Source: Galliscardovia ingluviei (GTDB lineage: Bacteria > Actinomycetota > Actinomycetes > Actinomycetales > Bifidobacteriaceae). From it: a stretch of DNA of 64,000 bases. Position numbers and translations under genes: made by a program. Shown one piece after another: positions 1-12,647 of this stretch; position 1 is the stretch's first letter, and each line of letters starts with the position of its first letter. The notes under the pieces were generated by a model. The model was given only the letters and a program-made list of their open reading frames with translations, ran no database searches and was not told where the DNA came from. The DNA is taken from contig NZ_BMDH01000003.1 of assembly GCF_014635685.1 (NCBI RefSeq), positions 115,323 to 179,322 on the forward strand, in the 5' to 3' direction.

Positions 1-2
1 GC

Positions 3-1526
3 GTTATCAATATTATGCGTGAAGACAATAGTATTAGCGCAAAAGACGCAAAAGCCGCACAAATGCCAGATACTATTGAATACAATGCGAATAATGTGTA
101 TCAAGGCACCAATGGTTACCTCCTGCAAATGGTTCGACAAGAACTCATAAAGTCTAAGGCTTTCACTGAGGAAGATCTTGATACCGGTGGATATAGCATT
201 GTTACCACTATTGACAAAGCTAAACAAGATTTGATGTATCAAACTGCAAGCCCAGCAATTGCGGAAAACGGGATGCCGCAAGGACTGCAAGTGGGCGGCA
301 TTTCCATCAATCCAAAAGACGGCTCCATTATTGCACTATATGCAGGAGAAGATTACATCACCAAACCATATAATAATGTCACCCAAGCAACTTTTGAAGT
401 TGGTTCTACAATGAAGCCATTTACACTACTGGCAGCTGTAGAACAAGGTGTAAGTTTACAAACTAAATTTAATGGTAATTCTCCGCGAACCTTCCCAGGA
501 TTAAGTCAGCCACTTACTAATGCGGGTAATGCAAGCTACGGACCAATTGATTTAACACATGCTATTGCATACTCAGTAAATATGCCATTTATGGATATTC
601 AACAGAAAATTGGAGCTCAAGGTGTAGCAGATACCGCTCATAAAGCTGGCGTTACTGGGGATATTTCCACTACAGGAGAGGCATCATTATATACCACACT
701 TGGCAATGATGGTCTCACACTTAAATCTATGACACAGGGCTATCAAACAATTGCTAACCAAGGTAAAAAAATACCATTGCATATCGTGGCTCATGTCTAT
801 AACGGCAATAAGAAGGAGCTCTATAACTCTCCAACACAAGGTGAGCAAGTGTTCTCTGCTCAAGATACTGGACTTGTAGTACAAGCAATGCAAGCAACTA
901 TCCAATATGGTACAGGCCGAGAATCACGAACTATTGGGCTGCCCATGGCTGGTAAATCAGGAACTGCAAATGATGTTAAAGCAGGATGTTTTGTCGGATT
1001 CACCCCATCATTCTTAAGTTACTTTGCTATCTGGTATCCAGGAGAAGACGGTTCTGCACAAGAAATTCCTACATTTGGAGAGTATGTTAATGGCATGATG
1101 TTCCCAGAGCATCTCTACGCTACATATACTCGTCAAGCGCTGGCAGGGGCTGAGGCTGAACAATTCCCTAAAGTCACCGATACGGGAACTATTGGCGGTA
1201 AGGACGGCACTTGGGGATTGGGCAAGCAACAAGTGCAAAAGAAATCTACATCAAGCCAAGAGTCTGAGAAGTCAAACACTACTAATCAGTATAACACCCA
1301 GCAAAAAACACCATCAGATGAGTCTGCAACCAATGAGCAGGAATCAGATACTCATAACAATGGTTCCGAGGCAGGCGCATCTGCAGGAGGAAGTGGTGGT
1401 AATGGTGACGGTGGCATATCTGGCGAGGCTGGCTCATCTGAAGAAAATAGCGGATCTTCGGATACTGGCGCTTCTGGAACTGCTGGTAATGCCAACAGTG
1501 GACAAAACAAGAGGCAAGGGCAGTAG
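3..1526 (+). CDS. Class A penicillin-binding protein, 3' part (5' end outside window)
   Basis: The reading frame is open from the first bases, so the gene starts upstream and only the C-terminal part is seen. It holds a complete-looking transpeptidase domain: the active-site SxxK box (STMK, near base 405), the SxN box (SVN, near 573) and the K(S)G box (KSGTAN, near 955). These cross-link peptidoglycan stem peptides outside the membrane. The last 100 or so residues form a Ser/Gly/Asn-rich, disordered tail, common in actinobacterial class A PBPs. The glycosyltransferase domain and membrane anchor should lie upstream; if they do not, this would be a class B enzyme. It ends convergent with leuA. 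Confidence 0.88.
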   Translation, partial: VINIMREDNSISAKDAKAAQMPDTIEYNANNVYQGTNGYLLQMVRQELIKSKAFTEEDLDTGGYSIVTTIDKAKQDLMYQTASPAIAENGMPQGLQVGGISINPKDGSIIALYAGEDYITKPYNNVTQATFEVGSTMKPFTLLAAVEQGVSLQTKFNGNSPRTFPGLSQPLTNAGNASYGPIDLTHAIAYSVNMPFMDIQQKIGAQGVADTAHKAGVTGDISTTGEASLYTTLGNDGLTLKSMTQGYQTIANQGKKIPLHIVAHVYNGNKKELYNSPTQGEQVFSAQDTGLVVQAMQATIQYGTGRESRTIGLPMAGKSGTANDVKAGCFVGFTPSFLSYFAIWYPGEDGSAQEIPTFGEYVNGMMFPEHLYATYTRQALAGAEAEQFPKVTDTGTIGGKDGTWGLGKQQVQKKSTSSQESEKSNTTNQYNTQQKTPSDESATNEQESDTHNNGSEAGASAGGSGGNGDGGISGEAGSSEENSGSSDTGASGTAGNANSGQNKRQGQ

Positions 1527-1638
1527 TTCAGCCCAAGGACTACAAAGTACATGCTGTCGTTTTTAACTATACAGTTGTACCGCTTATCGACTATACAGTT
1601 GCAGCAAACAGCGCGATTGATAATAATGACCATATAGT

Positions 1639-1695
1639 TGTGGTGACCCTGAGTACTTAAATCAGTATTACCGTTTAGTATTCAAGGTCACCACA
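1639..1695. terminator. Long inverted repeat between convergent genes
   Basis: Arms 1639-1657 and 1677-1695 are complementary over 17 of 19 positions (TGTGGTGACC against GGTCACCACA at the base), with a 19-base loop. There is no U-run, but the position between two convergent genes suits a bidirectional terminator. Just upstream, ACTATACAGTTG occurs twice (1566-1577 and 1590-1601). Confidence 0.5.
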
Positions 1696-1777
1696 CGATA
1701 TAGCTTCGCACTACATGCTATGGCAGTAAGCATATGCGCTTACCCACCATACGTTTGCGCAATGTTTATGTAATTCT

Positions 1778-4058
<2,281 letters not shown>

Positions 4059-4943
4059 CTACACGATATGACGCAATGTCGCCCAGCGCGTCAGCTCTCC
4101 TCTATTAGAAAGTTGCAATTTGCGCAATACTTTAGAGACATGTGTTTCTACAGTTTTTATAGAAATAAACAGCTCACTCGCTACCTCTTTATACGTGTAT
4201 CCGCGCGCAATTAACCGCATAACATCTTGCTCACGCGGGCTAAGCGCATCAATACCAACATCAATATCATCAGCATCATCGATACCATTGGGGATAGCTG
4301 CATGATCAGTGTGCTCTGCACTATAAACACTGTCTGTGTCCGAAGCAACTGCACCAATATGTGGCAGATTGCTACTCTTATTGGTTCCTATATTGGCATT
4401 TGGTTGCGTGCTAGCAGGGCCAGGTTCAGGGGCCGGAGCACTTTGGAATGCATTTAACACAAATCCCGCTAGTCTCGGGCTAAGCACCGCATAGCCTTCT
4501 GCCACCTGCCGAATCGAAGCGATTAAATCTTCTGCAGCGATAGTTTTTGTCACATACCCGCGAGCGCCAGCACGAATTACAGCTCCCACATCTGCTGGAG
4601 CATCCGACACAGAGAGCGCTAAATACAGGGTTTTTGGAGCTTTTGACACAGATTGCAGAATTATTTCTGCACCGCCGCCTCCCTGACCCCCTGGCATATG
4701 CACATCAAGTAACACAACATCGGGCTGTACTTGGCTAATCATGGCAATAGAACTTGGCACATCAGCAGCTTGCCCTACTACTGCGATATCGCTTGCTTGG
4801 CTAAGTGAAGCAATTACCCCTGCTCGAAATAGACTATGATCATCTACTACAGCTACTCGAATAGGATGCATGTCACTCGGCGCAGCACTAGCATCAGCGT
4901 CGGTGGGTACTCCTGATAATGGTTGGTTTTGCACGTATTCCAC
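4059..4943 (-). CDS. LuxR/NarL-family response regulator
   Basis: Cytoplasmic transcription factor of a two-component system. The receiver domain spans about residues 27-150, with the acidic pair VVDDH at 32-36 and the phosphoacceptor Asp in VVLLDVHMP (D80). A glycine-rich loop (GGQGGGG) follows the phosphorylation site, and a long low-complexity linker separates the domains. The C-terminal HTH has the family signature DALSPREQDVMRLIARGYTYKEVA in pieces, near residues 235-258. The frame begins with GTG at 4943, 10 bases after the kinase stop; an internal ATG at 4871 would give a receiver starting MHPIRV. Co-transcribed with the kinase. Confidence 0.9.
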   Translation of the reverse strand: MEYVQNQPLSGVPTDADASAAPSDMHPIRVAVVDDHSLFRAGVIASLSQASDIAVVGQAADVPSSIAMISQVQPDVVLLDVHMPGGQGGGGAEIILQSVSKAPKTLYLALSVSDAPADVGAVIRAGARGYVTKTIAAEDLIASIRQVAEGYAVLSPRLAGFVLNAFQSAPAPEPGPASTQPNANIGTNKSSNLPHIGAVASDTDSVYSAEHTDHAAIPNGIDDADDIDVGIDALSPREQDVMRLIARGYTYKEVASELFISIKTVETHVSKVLRKLQLSNRGELTRWATLRHIV

Positions 4944-4953
4944 TGTACTACAC

Positions 4954-6231
4954 TCAACTTTGCTCTACTATACGTAATGTCAAACGCACCTCAGTACCCC
5001 ACTGAGGTTTGGAAATAATGCGCGCTTCTCCCCCAGCTCGCCGCATTCTACCAATAATGGACTCACGAATACCCATATGCCCTTGCGGTAAGTGCTCAGT
5101 ATCAAATCCCTGCCCGTGATCACGAATAAATATGCTGATAATTTGCGCAGATTGCTGGTGTTGCACCTCGCAATACACCGTAATTGGGGTGCTGCCATAT
5201 TGTGCTGCATTATGCATAGCTTCTGTGGCTGCATCAAGGATAGGCAGCGTAGCATCGCTTACCGAAGCCTGTCCTACAGTTACTACTTCAATGGCTTGCT
5301 GCCGCGTATCTTCAACATATGCTGCAAGCGCTGCAATAGCCTGTTCAATTGGCATGCCGTTATGAATATGTGGATGTTTAGGATGTACCAGATTCGGTTG
5401 TTGGTAACCTGCTGAGGTCTGTGGATCTGTTGTTTCGGTAGTAGGATCAGCAGTAGACGCAGGCGTAGATGCCGTCTGCTGACCGGTATAGAGCCAAGCA
5501 CGTAATTCTCGTTCCTGCATACGCGCAAGTGATGCAACCGTTTGGGATTCATCAGCATGCAGACGAATAAGCGCTAATGTTTGGAGTACAGAATCATGTA
5601 ATCGTGTTGCAATATCAGCGCGCAAAGCCTCATTTGCAGTTTTGGCACGCTGCGCGCCTAAATCAGCTAATAAACTCATCCACCATGGCGCAATAATAAT
5701 GGCAATAACCGCCAGCATCAGCACACCTGCTAGGGCACCAATAATCAGATCCTGCAATCGAATTGCAATCGAACAAATCATCAGCACACCAGTAACAGCA
5801 ATGCATAATGCCAATGTAGCAACAGCAATACTTACTAATTTATTGTGACGTCGAACAGAAGTAGCAGCTATTGCAGATTGCCGAGAACTACTAGATTGCA
5901 TTGCGCCATACGCACTCTCATCAATATAAGGTGCTGGATTAGTGATAAAACTCATTTGTGTCCAGCCAATGGATACACCTATAAAAATCATCACAATGCC
6001 AATAGCCACTTGCCAAGAAAGATGTAATATCAATATCATCATCGGTATAAGCACAGCACTGATCACGCCAACCAGTGAAGTAATAGTAGCTACTGTCGCT
6101 CGGGTGATCGGCTTAGCAGACTGCTGTGCCTGACCGGCAGCATCAACAAGCGCGCTTAAGGTAGTGCGCCCTAATGGTGTAGTAGGTTGAGCCTGATGCG
6201 GATCAGATTGTGGTGTAGGCTGCGTATTCAC
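4954..6231 (-). CDS. Membrane sensor histidine kinase (HisKA_3 type)
   Basis: Partner kinase of the response regulator downstream. Two pairs of membrane segments (about residues 45-92 and 130-185) leave almost no extracellular domain, so it probably senses the envelope within the membrane. The H-box is RLHDSVLQ with phosphorylated His212. The ATP-binding domain shows the N-box (EAMHNAAQYG), G1 (DHGQGFD) and G2 (GHMGI). It lies divergent from a PspC-domain gene, a pairing common in actinobacteria and suggestive of envelope-stress control. The signal is unknown. Confidence 0.9.
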   Translation of the reverse strand: MNTQPTPQSDPHQAQPTTPLGRTTLSALVDAAGQAQQSAKPITRATVATITSLVGVISAVLIPMMILILHLSWQVAIGIVMIFIGVSIGWTQMSFITNPAPYIDESAYGAMQSSSSRQSAIAATSVRRHNKLVSIAVATLALCIAVTGVLMICSIAIRLQDLIIGALAGVLMLAVIAIIIAPWWMSLLADLGAQRAKTANEALRADIATRLHDSVLQTLALIRLHADESQTVASLARMQERELRAWLYTGQQTASTPASTADPTTETTDPQTSAGYQQPNLVHPKHPHIHNGMPIEQAIAALAAYVEDTRQQAIEVVTVGQASVSDATLPILDAATEAMHNAAQYGSTPITVYCEVQHQQSAQIISIFIRDHGQGFDTEHLPQGHMGIRESIIGRMRRAGGEARIISKPQWGTEVRLTLRIVEQS

Positions 6232-6243
6232 ACTTCTACCTTA

Positions 6244-6299
6244 CCCTGATTACTCTCCCTGACCCGCAAAATACTACACAATCAGGGATAAATCAGGGG
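6244..6299. promoter_or_regulatory. Cluster of TCAGGG/CCCTGA half-sites between divergent genes
   Basis: Four copies of one word lie in 56 bases: CCCTGATT (6244-6251), CCCTGA (6257-6262), AATCAGGG (6280-6287) and AATCAGGGG (6291-6299). The two left copies are inverted relative to the two right ones, and the right pair repeats every 11 bases, one helical turn. Placement between the kinase operon and the PspC gene suggests a binding site for the local response regulator. Inference only. Confidence 0.55.
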
Positions 6300-6430
6300 A
6301 AACCCTTATTGCGCAAGACGCTTATCTGCTGTGAAATAAGAGTAGCGAAATCATGCTGCATGCACATATGAATCTATCCGTTATCCATGCTTTGCAGCAC
6401 ACGCATTATTCAGTAAGAGAGATGCAGATT

Positions 6431-7996
6431 ATGAGTGAGTTTAATACGCAACCAGGCAGCAACCAGCCGGGCAATACACAGCCCAGTAACGCGCCATATG
6501 ACACGCAACAGCAAACGCCATATGGGCAGCAAGCGGGGCAGCAGCAAAACCAGCAGCACTCGCAATACCAGCAGCAGCCTTTTGGGCAGCAGTCACCATA
6601 TGGGCAAACGCCACAGCAGCCAAAGATGGGCGAGGCATTCTTTAACCGCATTCGCGCCTTTGGTATATACCGCGGTACTGACCGTTGGATAGGCGGCGTA
6701 GCAAGCGGTATTGCTCACCGTCTCGGATGGGATCCACTCGCCATTCGCATTATTATTCTGGCGTTAACCATTATCGGCGGAAGCGGTATTTTGCTCTACG
6801 CAATTGCATGGCTACTTCTTCCAGATGAAAAAGATGCCAGTATTCTAGTACAAGACGCACTATTTTACGGCAAACTCAGCGGTGCTTTTTGGGTAGCAAT
6901 ACTTTTCCTTATTATTGGATGCCCCGGTACTGTCGCATTATTCCCTTTGGTTGCTGTAACAGTAGTAGCAATTATTATTGCTTGGATTATTTATACCAAT
7001 CATCAAAACAAGCAACAAAAACAACAACCATTTGGGCAGCAGCCGTATGGGGCACAACCATTTGGGCAACCACCATATGGACAGTCACCATTCAAAGCTC
7101 AGCAACAGGCACAACAAGCTACCACAGGGCGCTCATACCAACAAGCGCCAAATGGTCAGCCATCCTTCAATCAGACATATTCACCATATCAAACGCCGTA
7201 TAGCACGCCTTACCGCACGCCCTATCAGGGGACGCCAGTAGCCAATGCGCCAGAGCAAATTGTCAAAATGCGTAAGCCAGCAGGCCCAACTATTGTTGGC
7301 ATCACGGCAGGATTGCTGTTTATTTCACTAGCAGTGCTCGTTACAATTATTACATTTTCTGGACTAGTTACTAGTGTACACGGGGCTGTTGTTGCCACTC
7401 TTATTTGGGTATTTGCGGCGACCGCTATACTTGGCATTATTACTGTAGCAACGGGTATTTCGGGCAGAAAATCAGGTGGTTTGATACCTCTTACTATTGT
7501 GGCACTGATTACATCTATTGTGGTAATGCCAGTACTACCAACTATGCACGCTTGGCACACCATAACTACTGGGCAACATGGGCAAGTAGTTATTAAGAAC
7601 ACAGACCGATTATTTACTGCAGACCAAGCCGACCAGCTTTTTACGCATGGTGCCGAAATCGTTGCTAGCAATGCAACTATTGATTTGCAACACTGGTCTG
7701 ACACTCATGGCACATCATGCCCAACTGGAACCTTGAATATTGAAACTATTATGAGCAACATAGATATTATTCTTCCCCAGCAGTGCACTGCACACAACGA
7801 AACTCGGATGATTTTCTCCTCAGATTCGATTGATCATGATTGGTCATTCGGTGTAATGCACAATGACACAACAGACAATACCGATACGCTTATCCTCACA
7901 GGAAGGGCGCTTATGAGTCAAATCACTGTGCAATACGCGGACGGTTCCAGTGTAATAGACCCGGATAATACCAGCGATTACGATCTGGACGAATAG
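6431..7996 (+). CDS. PspC-domain multi-pass membrane protein
   Basis: The Q/P/G/Y-rich N-terminal 65 residues (repeats like YGQQ and PFGQQ) precede a PspC domain (from about RAFGIYRGTDRW to LLLPDEKD), the module that binds membranes in phage-shock and anti-sigma-like systems. A further membrane segment, a second Q/P-rich linker with PFGQQPYG repeats, four more membrane helices and a polar C-terminal domain follow. The frame is open to an ATG at 6353, but the ATG at 6431, preceded by AAGAGAG, gives a normal start (MSEFNTQ). Divergent from the two-component operon, so it is a likely target or partner of it. Confidence 0.85.
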   Translation: MSEFNTQPGSNQPGNTQPSNAPYDTQQQTPYGQQAGQQQNQQHSQYQQQPFGQQSPYGQTPQQPKMGEAFFNRIRAFGIYRGTDRWIGGVASGIAHRLGWDPLAIRIIILALTIIGGSGILLYAIAWLLLPDEKDASILVQDALFYGKLSGAFWVAILFLIIGCPGTVALFPLVAVTVVAIIIAWIIYTNHQNKQQKQQPFGQQPYGAQPFGQPPYGQSPFKAQQQAQQATTGRSYQQAPNGQPSFNQTYSPYQTPYSTPYRTPYQGTPVANAPEQIVKMRKPAGPTIVGITAGLLFISLAVLVTIITFSGLVTSVHGAVVATLIWVFAATAILGIITVATGISGRKSGGLIPLTIVALITSIVVMPVLPTMHAWHTITTGQHGQVVIKNTDRLFTADQADQLFTHGAEIVASNATIDLQHWSDTHGTSCPTGTLNIETIMSNIDIILPQQCTAHNETRMIFSSDSIDHDWSFGVMHNDTTDNTDTLILTGRALMSQITVQYADGSSVIDPDNTSDYDLDE

Positions 7997-8066
7997 CATT
8001 ACTTGATCACCAGCACTCACACAGTAGTGAATGCCATATGCAGGACACATTTTGTTAGGGGGAATT

Positions 8067-8741
8067 ATGGATCAGGAATCACCAACACAAGCAATACCAA
8101 CACAGGCAATACCAACACAGGCGCGCGACCTCAATGAAGATGATGCAACTTTAGCAACCGAACTTGCCAATGTTGCAGATAGTGATGAGATGCCAACAGT
8201 GCCAAACAGCAACTCAGATGATCTTCACGCTGAACATAGCGTACCCGAACATACTACATCCGAGCACACTGCAACAAAACACACTGTACACGAGCACACT
8301 ATAGCTGATGATGCCACTATTGCCATGCAACAAGCAGCCCAGCAATACACTCAAGAATCACAAACCCACGGATATCCCGGCGCTGGCGCTGCAGATACTG
8401 ATTCCACCAACGCCCAAGATGCTTATGCCGCCTACCCTGGATGGCAGCAGCCAAATGCTCGCACATTGCCAAAGACACGGATTATTCCTGCTACGGGTCC
8501 TAGTGTAGCCACGATTGTTTGGGGTGTTATTCTTGCAATTGTCGGCGTAATTGGGCTATTTCTAGTAGCAGGAGTAAGTCTGGATTGGCATATTTCTGCA
8601 CAAACTTGGGGATTACTAGCTATCGTTATTTTTGTGGCAATTGGACTTATTCTTGTTGTTACCGGTATTGCCGCTTCCATACAAGCCAGCAAAGAACACA
8701 AGTCGTCACCGTCAACAACCACTCCACATACATCGAAGTAA
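8067..8741 (+). CDS. Uncharacterised membrane protein with repetitive acidic N-terminus
   Basis: About 225 residues. The start at 8067 is chosen over 8031 because AGGGGGAATT sits directly before it. The N-terminal 150 residues are polar and repetitive (PTQAI repeats; EHT/KHT repeats), then two hydrophobic helices (near SVATIVWGVILAIVGVIG and the GLLAIVIFVAIGLIL stretch) lead to a short basic tail. It follows the PspC gene by 70 bases and is probably co-transcribed. I do not recognise a family. The 15-base DNA repeat encoding PTQAI (8080-8124) points to recent slippage. Confidence 0.72.
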   Translation: MDQESPTQAIPTQAIPTQARDLNEDDATLATELANVADSDEMPTVPNSNSDDLHAEHSVPEHTTSEHTATKHTVHEHTIADDATIAMQQAAQQYTQESQTHGYPGAGAADTDSTNAQDAYAAYPGWQQPNARTLPKTRIIPATGPSVATIVWGVILAIVGVIGLFLVAGVSLDWHISAQTWGLLAIVIFVAIGLILVVTGIAASIQASKEHKSSPSTTTPHTSK

Positions 8742-8805
8742 TGCTGTTTGCAACCACTACTATTGATGCATTATCGATAAACTATTGAATGCTACGGCAA
8801 CAGTA

Positions 8806-8837
8806 AAGAGGCACATCGATTACCAGATGTGCCTCTT
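8806..8837. terminator. Bidirectional terminator
   Basis: Perfect 12-base stem (AAGAGGCACATC at 8806-8817 with its complement at 8826-8837) and an 8-base loop, between convergent genes. The arm ends give short A and T runs on each side. Confidence 0.75.
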
Positions 8838-8877
8838 ATGCGATGTGATTCTCATGCGATTGGGCCGTGCTACATTG

Positions 8878-9504
8878 CTACATGTAGTGGAATAGTGATA
8901 CGCCGCGGCGCTCCATACAGTACGCATTACCCAACCATGTGTGCCGGCTTGATGGCCACACAGACCCTAGTCTTGGTGCATTCTGGCTCATCCAAATACT
9001 TGGCACACGACCATCTGGACTACGGGAGCCAAGCAAATTAAACCCATTCTTATGCACCAGCCAATCCGGATGCTGCGTAGCAATAGCAAGCCCCTCTTCA
9101 AGAGTTAATGGCAAGCGTCCGTCTGATTCAACAAGTTTACGCGCAATATCAGGCTCACGATTCGTGTATTTCGTGCCTGTATGCGGATCAACCACAATAT
9201 AGAACGGACCTTCTGGCGGTTCAAAACCATCTTGTGGCATGAAACTTGCAATATCACGCGGTGGCATCGTTGTAAAACCAGCCATACGGTTAATGCTTGT
9301 TCGCGCAATAAGCGATTCAGGAGTTACCAGCTCCCGAGTTGGAATAAGCAAAATATGCTCATCCAGCTCAGACTGCTCTAACGCCGTAATAAGCGGGGTA
9401 GCCAACGACCGAAATGCTGCTGCACTCATATCAGCAACATCCGGATAGCCTAAAGCTACCAGCCTATCTAATTGCTTTTGCGCTTCAATTGATGCTACAG
9501 ACAT
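8878..9504 (-). CDS. Conserved hypothetical protein, DUF5701-like
   Basis: A 208-residue soluble protein without signal peptide or membrane helix. The pattern, with an N-terminal helix (QKQLDRLVALGYPD), PTRELVTPESLI and the ending GLAIATQHPDWLVHKNGFNLLGS, resembles the actinobacterial family of unknown function DUF5701; this is from memory and unchecked. Its function is not known. It lies 12 bases downstream of asd on the same strand and may be read through from it. Confidence 0.72.
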   Translation of the reverse strand: MSVASIEAQKQLDRLVALGYPDVADMSAAAFRSLATPLITALEQSELDEHILLIPTRELVTPESLIARTSINRMAGFTTMPPRDIASFMPQDGFEPPEGPFYIVVDPHTGTKYTNREPDIARKLVESDGRLPLTLEEGLAIATQHPDWLVHKNGFNLLGSRSPDGRVPSIWMSQNAPRLGSVWPSSRHTWLGNAYCMERRGVSLFHYM

Positions 9505-9516
9505 GCCGCCAGCTTA

Positions 9517-10638
<1,122 letters not shown>

Positions 10639-10819
10639 CTATAGCCTGCATATGTGGTATGAAGTTTATTTTGTGGGCAATTTCAGAATTCTTCTGGTAG
10701 TAATTCTGCTGGTATTCTGGTATTTATTAGGGTATATTGATATATTTCGGTATTCGACTTTGTATCAGCATGTATTCGCTCAATCAGCCATACTTGGCGC
10801 AACCAGCCATACTGGCTGC

Positions 10820-10876
10820 ACTAGACTGCATTAGCTTTACTAGACTGCATTAGCTTTACTAGACTGCATTAGCGAC
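10820..10876. repeat. Three tandem 19-base repeats over the stop codon of the aspartokinase regulatory gene
   Basis: ACTAGACTGCATTAGCTTT is repeated at 10820 and 10839, with a third partial copy from 10858 that runs into the coding region and contains the TAA stop at 10869-10871. Just before, CAGCCATACT also occurs twice (within 10788-10816). The arrangement duplicates the gene's end into the spacer. Confidence 0.85.
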
Positions 10877-11480
10877 CAGTGCCGCCATATACTACTGCCT
10901 CAACCTGCGCAGCATCAAGACTAAATGCCGTATGTACTGCACGCACAGCATCATCAAGATCTTTGAGCGGAACCATTGCAGAAATGCGAATTTCTGAAGT
11001 AGAAATCATCAGCACATTGATATTATGTTCACTCAATGCGCGGAAAAACAATGCTGCGATGCCGGAATGAGTTTTCATACCAACGCCGACCAGCGCGATC
11101 TTACCGACTTCCGTATCGATATCATACGATTCGTAGCCAAGCGCTTCTTTCTGCTCATCAAGAGCACGCTCTACTTCACGAATTTGGCCTTCGGATGCAG
11201 TAAAGGATACATCTGCAGTACCCGTTGAAGCTGCAGCTTGTACGATCATATCAACATTGATCCCAGCATCTGCAAGCGAAGTAAATACAGACGCGCACAC
11301 ACCAGGATGGTCTGGAATACGGCGAAGTGTAATCTGCGCTTCACTGCGATCATGTGCAATGCCTGCTACTACTGGATCTTCTGGACCGAGCGTTGGGAAC
11401 AAGTCTCCCATAGACTGGTTGACTTCATTATCAGTCACTGAGCGCTGAGATGCGGTATTATTGCTAGTTGCATTATTCAT
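10869..11480 (-). CDS. Aspartokinase regulatory (ACT-domain) subunit
   Basis: A 203-residue protein corresponding to the C-terminal half of a normal aspartokinase. After a 50-residue polar start it shows two ACT domains (about 50-115 and 125-200), the second with VGVGMKTHSGIAALFF, which in LysC binds lysine and threonine for feedback inhibition. There is no kinase motif. AGTAGGAACTC precedes the ATG, so it is translated on its own. It lies 131 bases after the catalytic gene and in a different frame, so it is not just an in-frame stop. Confidence 0.88.
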   Translation of the reverse strand: MNNATSNNTASQRSVTDNEVNQSMGDLFPTLGPEDPVVAGIAHDRSEAQITLRRIPDHPGVCASVFTSLADAGINVDMIVQAAASTGTADVSFTASEGQIREVERALDEQKEALGYESYDIDTEVGKIALVGVGMKTHSGIAALFFRALSEHNINVLMISTSEIRISAMVPLKDLDDAVRAVHTAFSLDAAQVEAVVYGGTGR

Positions 11481-11611
11481 GAGTTCCTACTTTTCTGTGG
11501 TACTTGTATGCTAATCGACTCGTTCAAGTCTTAATATCGCTATTTCTTTTTATGTACTGTTATTCGCTACCTACTACCTATTGCTGTTGCCGCTGTCTAT
11601 TGCACAGTCGT

Positions 11612-12376
11612 CTACTGCACATTAGGAATACTTCCAGCATCCACTCCCTCAGGCAACACCAAGGTTCCCGGTCGATGCGAGAAAGAACTACGCACATGCA
11701 ACGGCATAGAGAAGTGCTCTGCATATTCAACACATCGCAATGCCAACACTTTTGAGCCACATGCAGACATTTCTAGAATCTCTTCATAGGAAATATTAGG
11801 AATGCGCTTTGCTGCTGGAACAATGCGGGGATCAGCGGTAAAAATGCCATCAACATCAGTGTAAATTTCACAAATATCAGCGCCAAGTGCCACTGCGAGC
11901 GCCACTGCAGAAGTATCCGAACCACCGCGCCCAAGTGTTGTTGGATCACCTAAAGCGTTGATGCCTTGGAAGCCTGCAACAATAGCAACATCGCCTTGTG
12001 CAAGGGCATCTTTAACGCGCTGCGGTTTTACTGCGCGAATATGTGCCGCGCCATATCGTGCATCAGTAAGGAAACCTGCCTGCCGACCGGTGAAAGACTG
12101 TGCATGGGCGCCGGCTGCGTGAATTGCCATAGCAAGCAAGCTCATGGAAATGCGCTCACCTGCTGTCATCAGCATATCCATTTCACGGTCTGGCGGGTTG
12201 GAATCAATATCAAGCGCTTGGTCGATAAGGTCATCAGTGGTATCTCCCATAGCCGAAACTACTACAGCGACATCATGTCCTTTTCGCTTGGTGTCAATAA
12301 TTCGGCGAGCAACTCGTTTAATCGATTCGGTATCTGCTACTGACGATCCGCCATACTTCTGAACGATAAGTGCCAC
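11612..12376 (-). CDS. lysC: Aspartokinase catalytic subunit
   Basis: Phosphorylates aspartate, first step to lysine, threonine and methionine. It has the amino-acid kinase fold: KYGGSS near residue 7, [11 protein letters not shown], the [12 protein letters not shown] substrate loop and the [12 protein letters not shown] nucleotide region. It ends at residue 254, shortly after the catalytic domain, and lacks the ACT domains of a full-length LysC; these are encoded by the next gene. The start is a GTG at 12376 with GGATG upstream. Downstream of recR after 271 bases without a gene, where GGATACTATGC is repeated in tandem near 12590-12612. Confidence 0.92.
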   Translation of the reverse strand: MALIVQKYGGSSVADTESIKRVARRIIDTKRKGHDVAVVVSAMGDTTDDLIDQALDIDSNPPDREMDMLMTAGERISMSLLAMAIHAAGAHAQSFTGRQAGFLTDARYGAAHIRAVKPQRVKDALAQGDVAIVAGFQGINALGDPTTLGRGGSDTSAVALAVALGADICEIYTDVDGIFTADPRIVPAAKRIPNISYEEILEMSACGSKVLALRCVEYAEHFSMPLHVRSSFSHRPGTLVLPEGVDAGSIPNVQ

Positions 12377-12647
12377 TTGACATCCAATCTCACGGTTACG
12401 GGTACCTGTACATACTCATGAGCATTCTCATACTCGTTGGTACATACGCTTGCATACTAGCAACTGGTCACAGGTTTCTATATGTTCACATACTTAACCA
12501 ATGATGTCCTAGTACTCATAGCTAGTGTACGCAAGTAGCATGATTATAGAAATAACTGCCCGTATTTGAGCTCACAAGTCTGCATTATGGATACTATGCG
12601 GATACTATGCACTGTTACGTGTACTCACGCAGTCTGTGCTTCGCTGC

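Noticed and set aside
1352..1633. Open frame opposite the PBP tail
   Set aside because: It mirrors the Ser/Gly-rich coding repeats of the PBP and has no ribosome site; composition artefact.
7225..7704. Minus-strand frame of 159 codons inside the PspC gene
   Set aside because: Antisense shadow of the membrane helices; no start signals.
10869..12376. Split aspartokinase as a sequencing frameshift
   Set aside because: The two parts are 131 bases apart with separate ribosome sites and each begins at a domain edge; a simple frameshift would keep the protein continuous.
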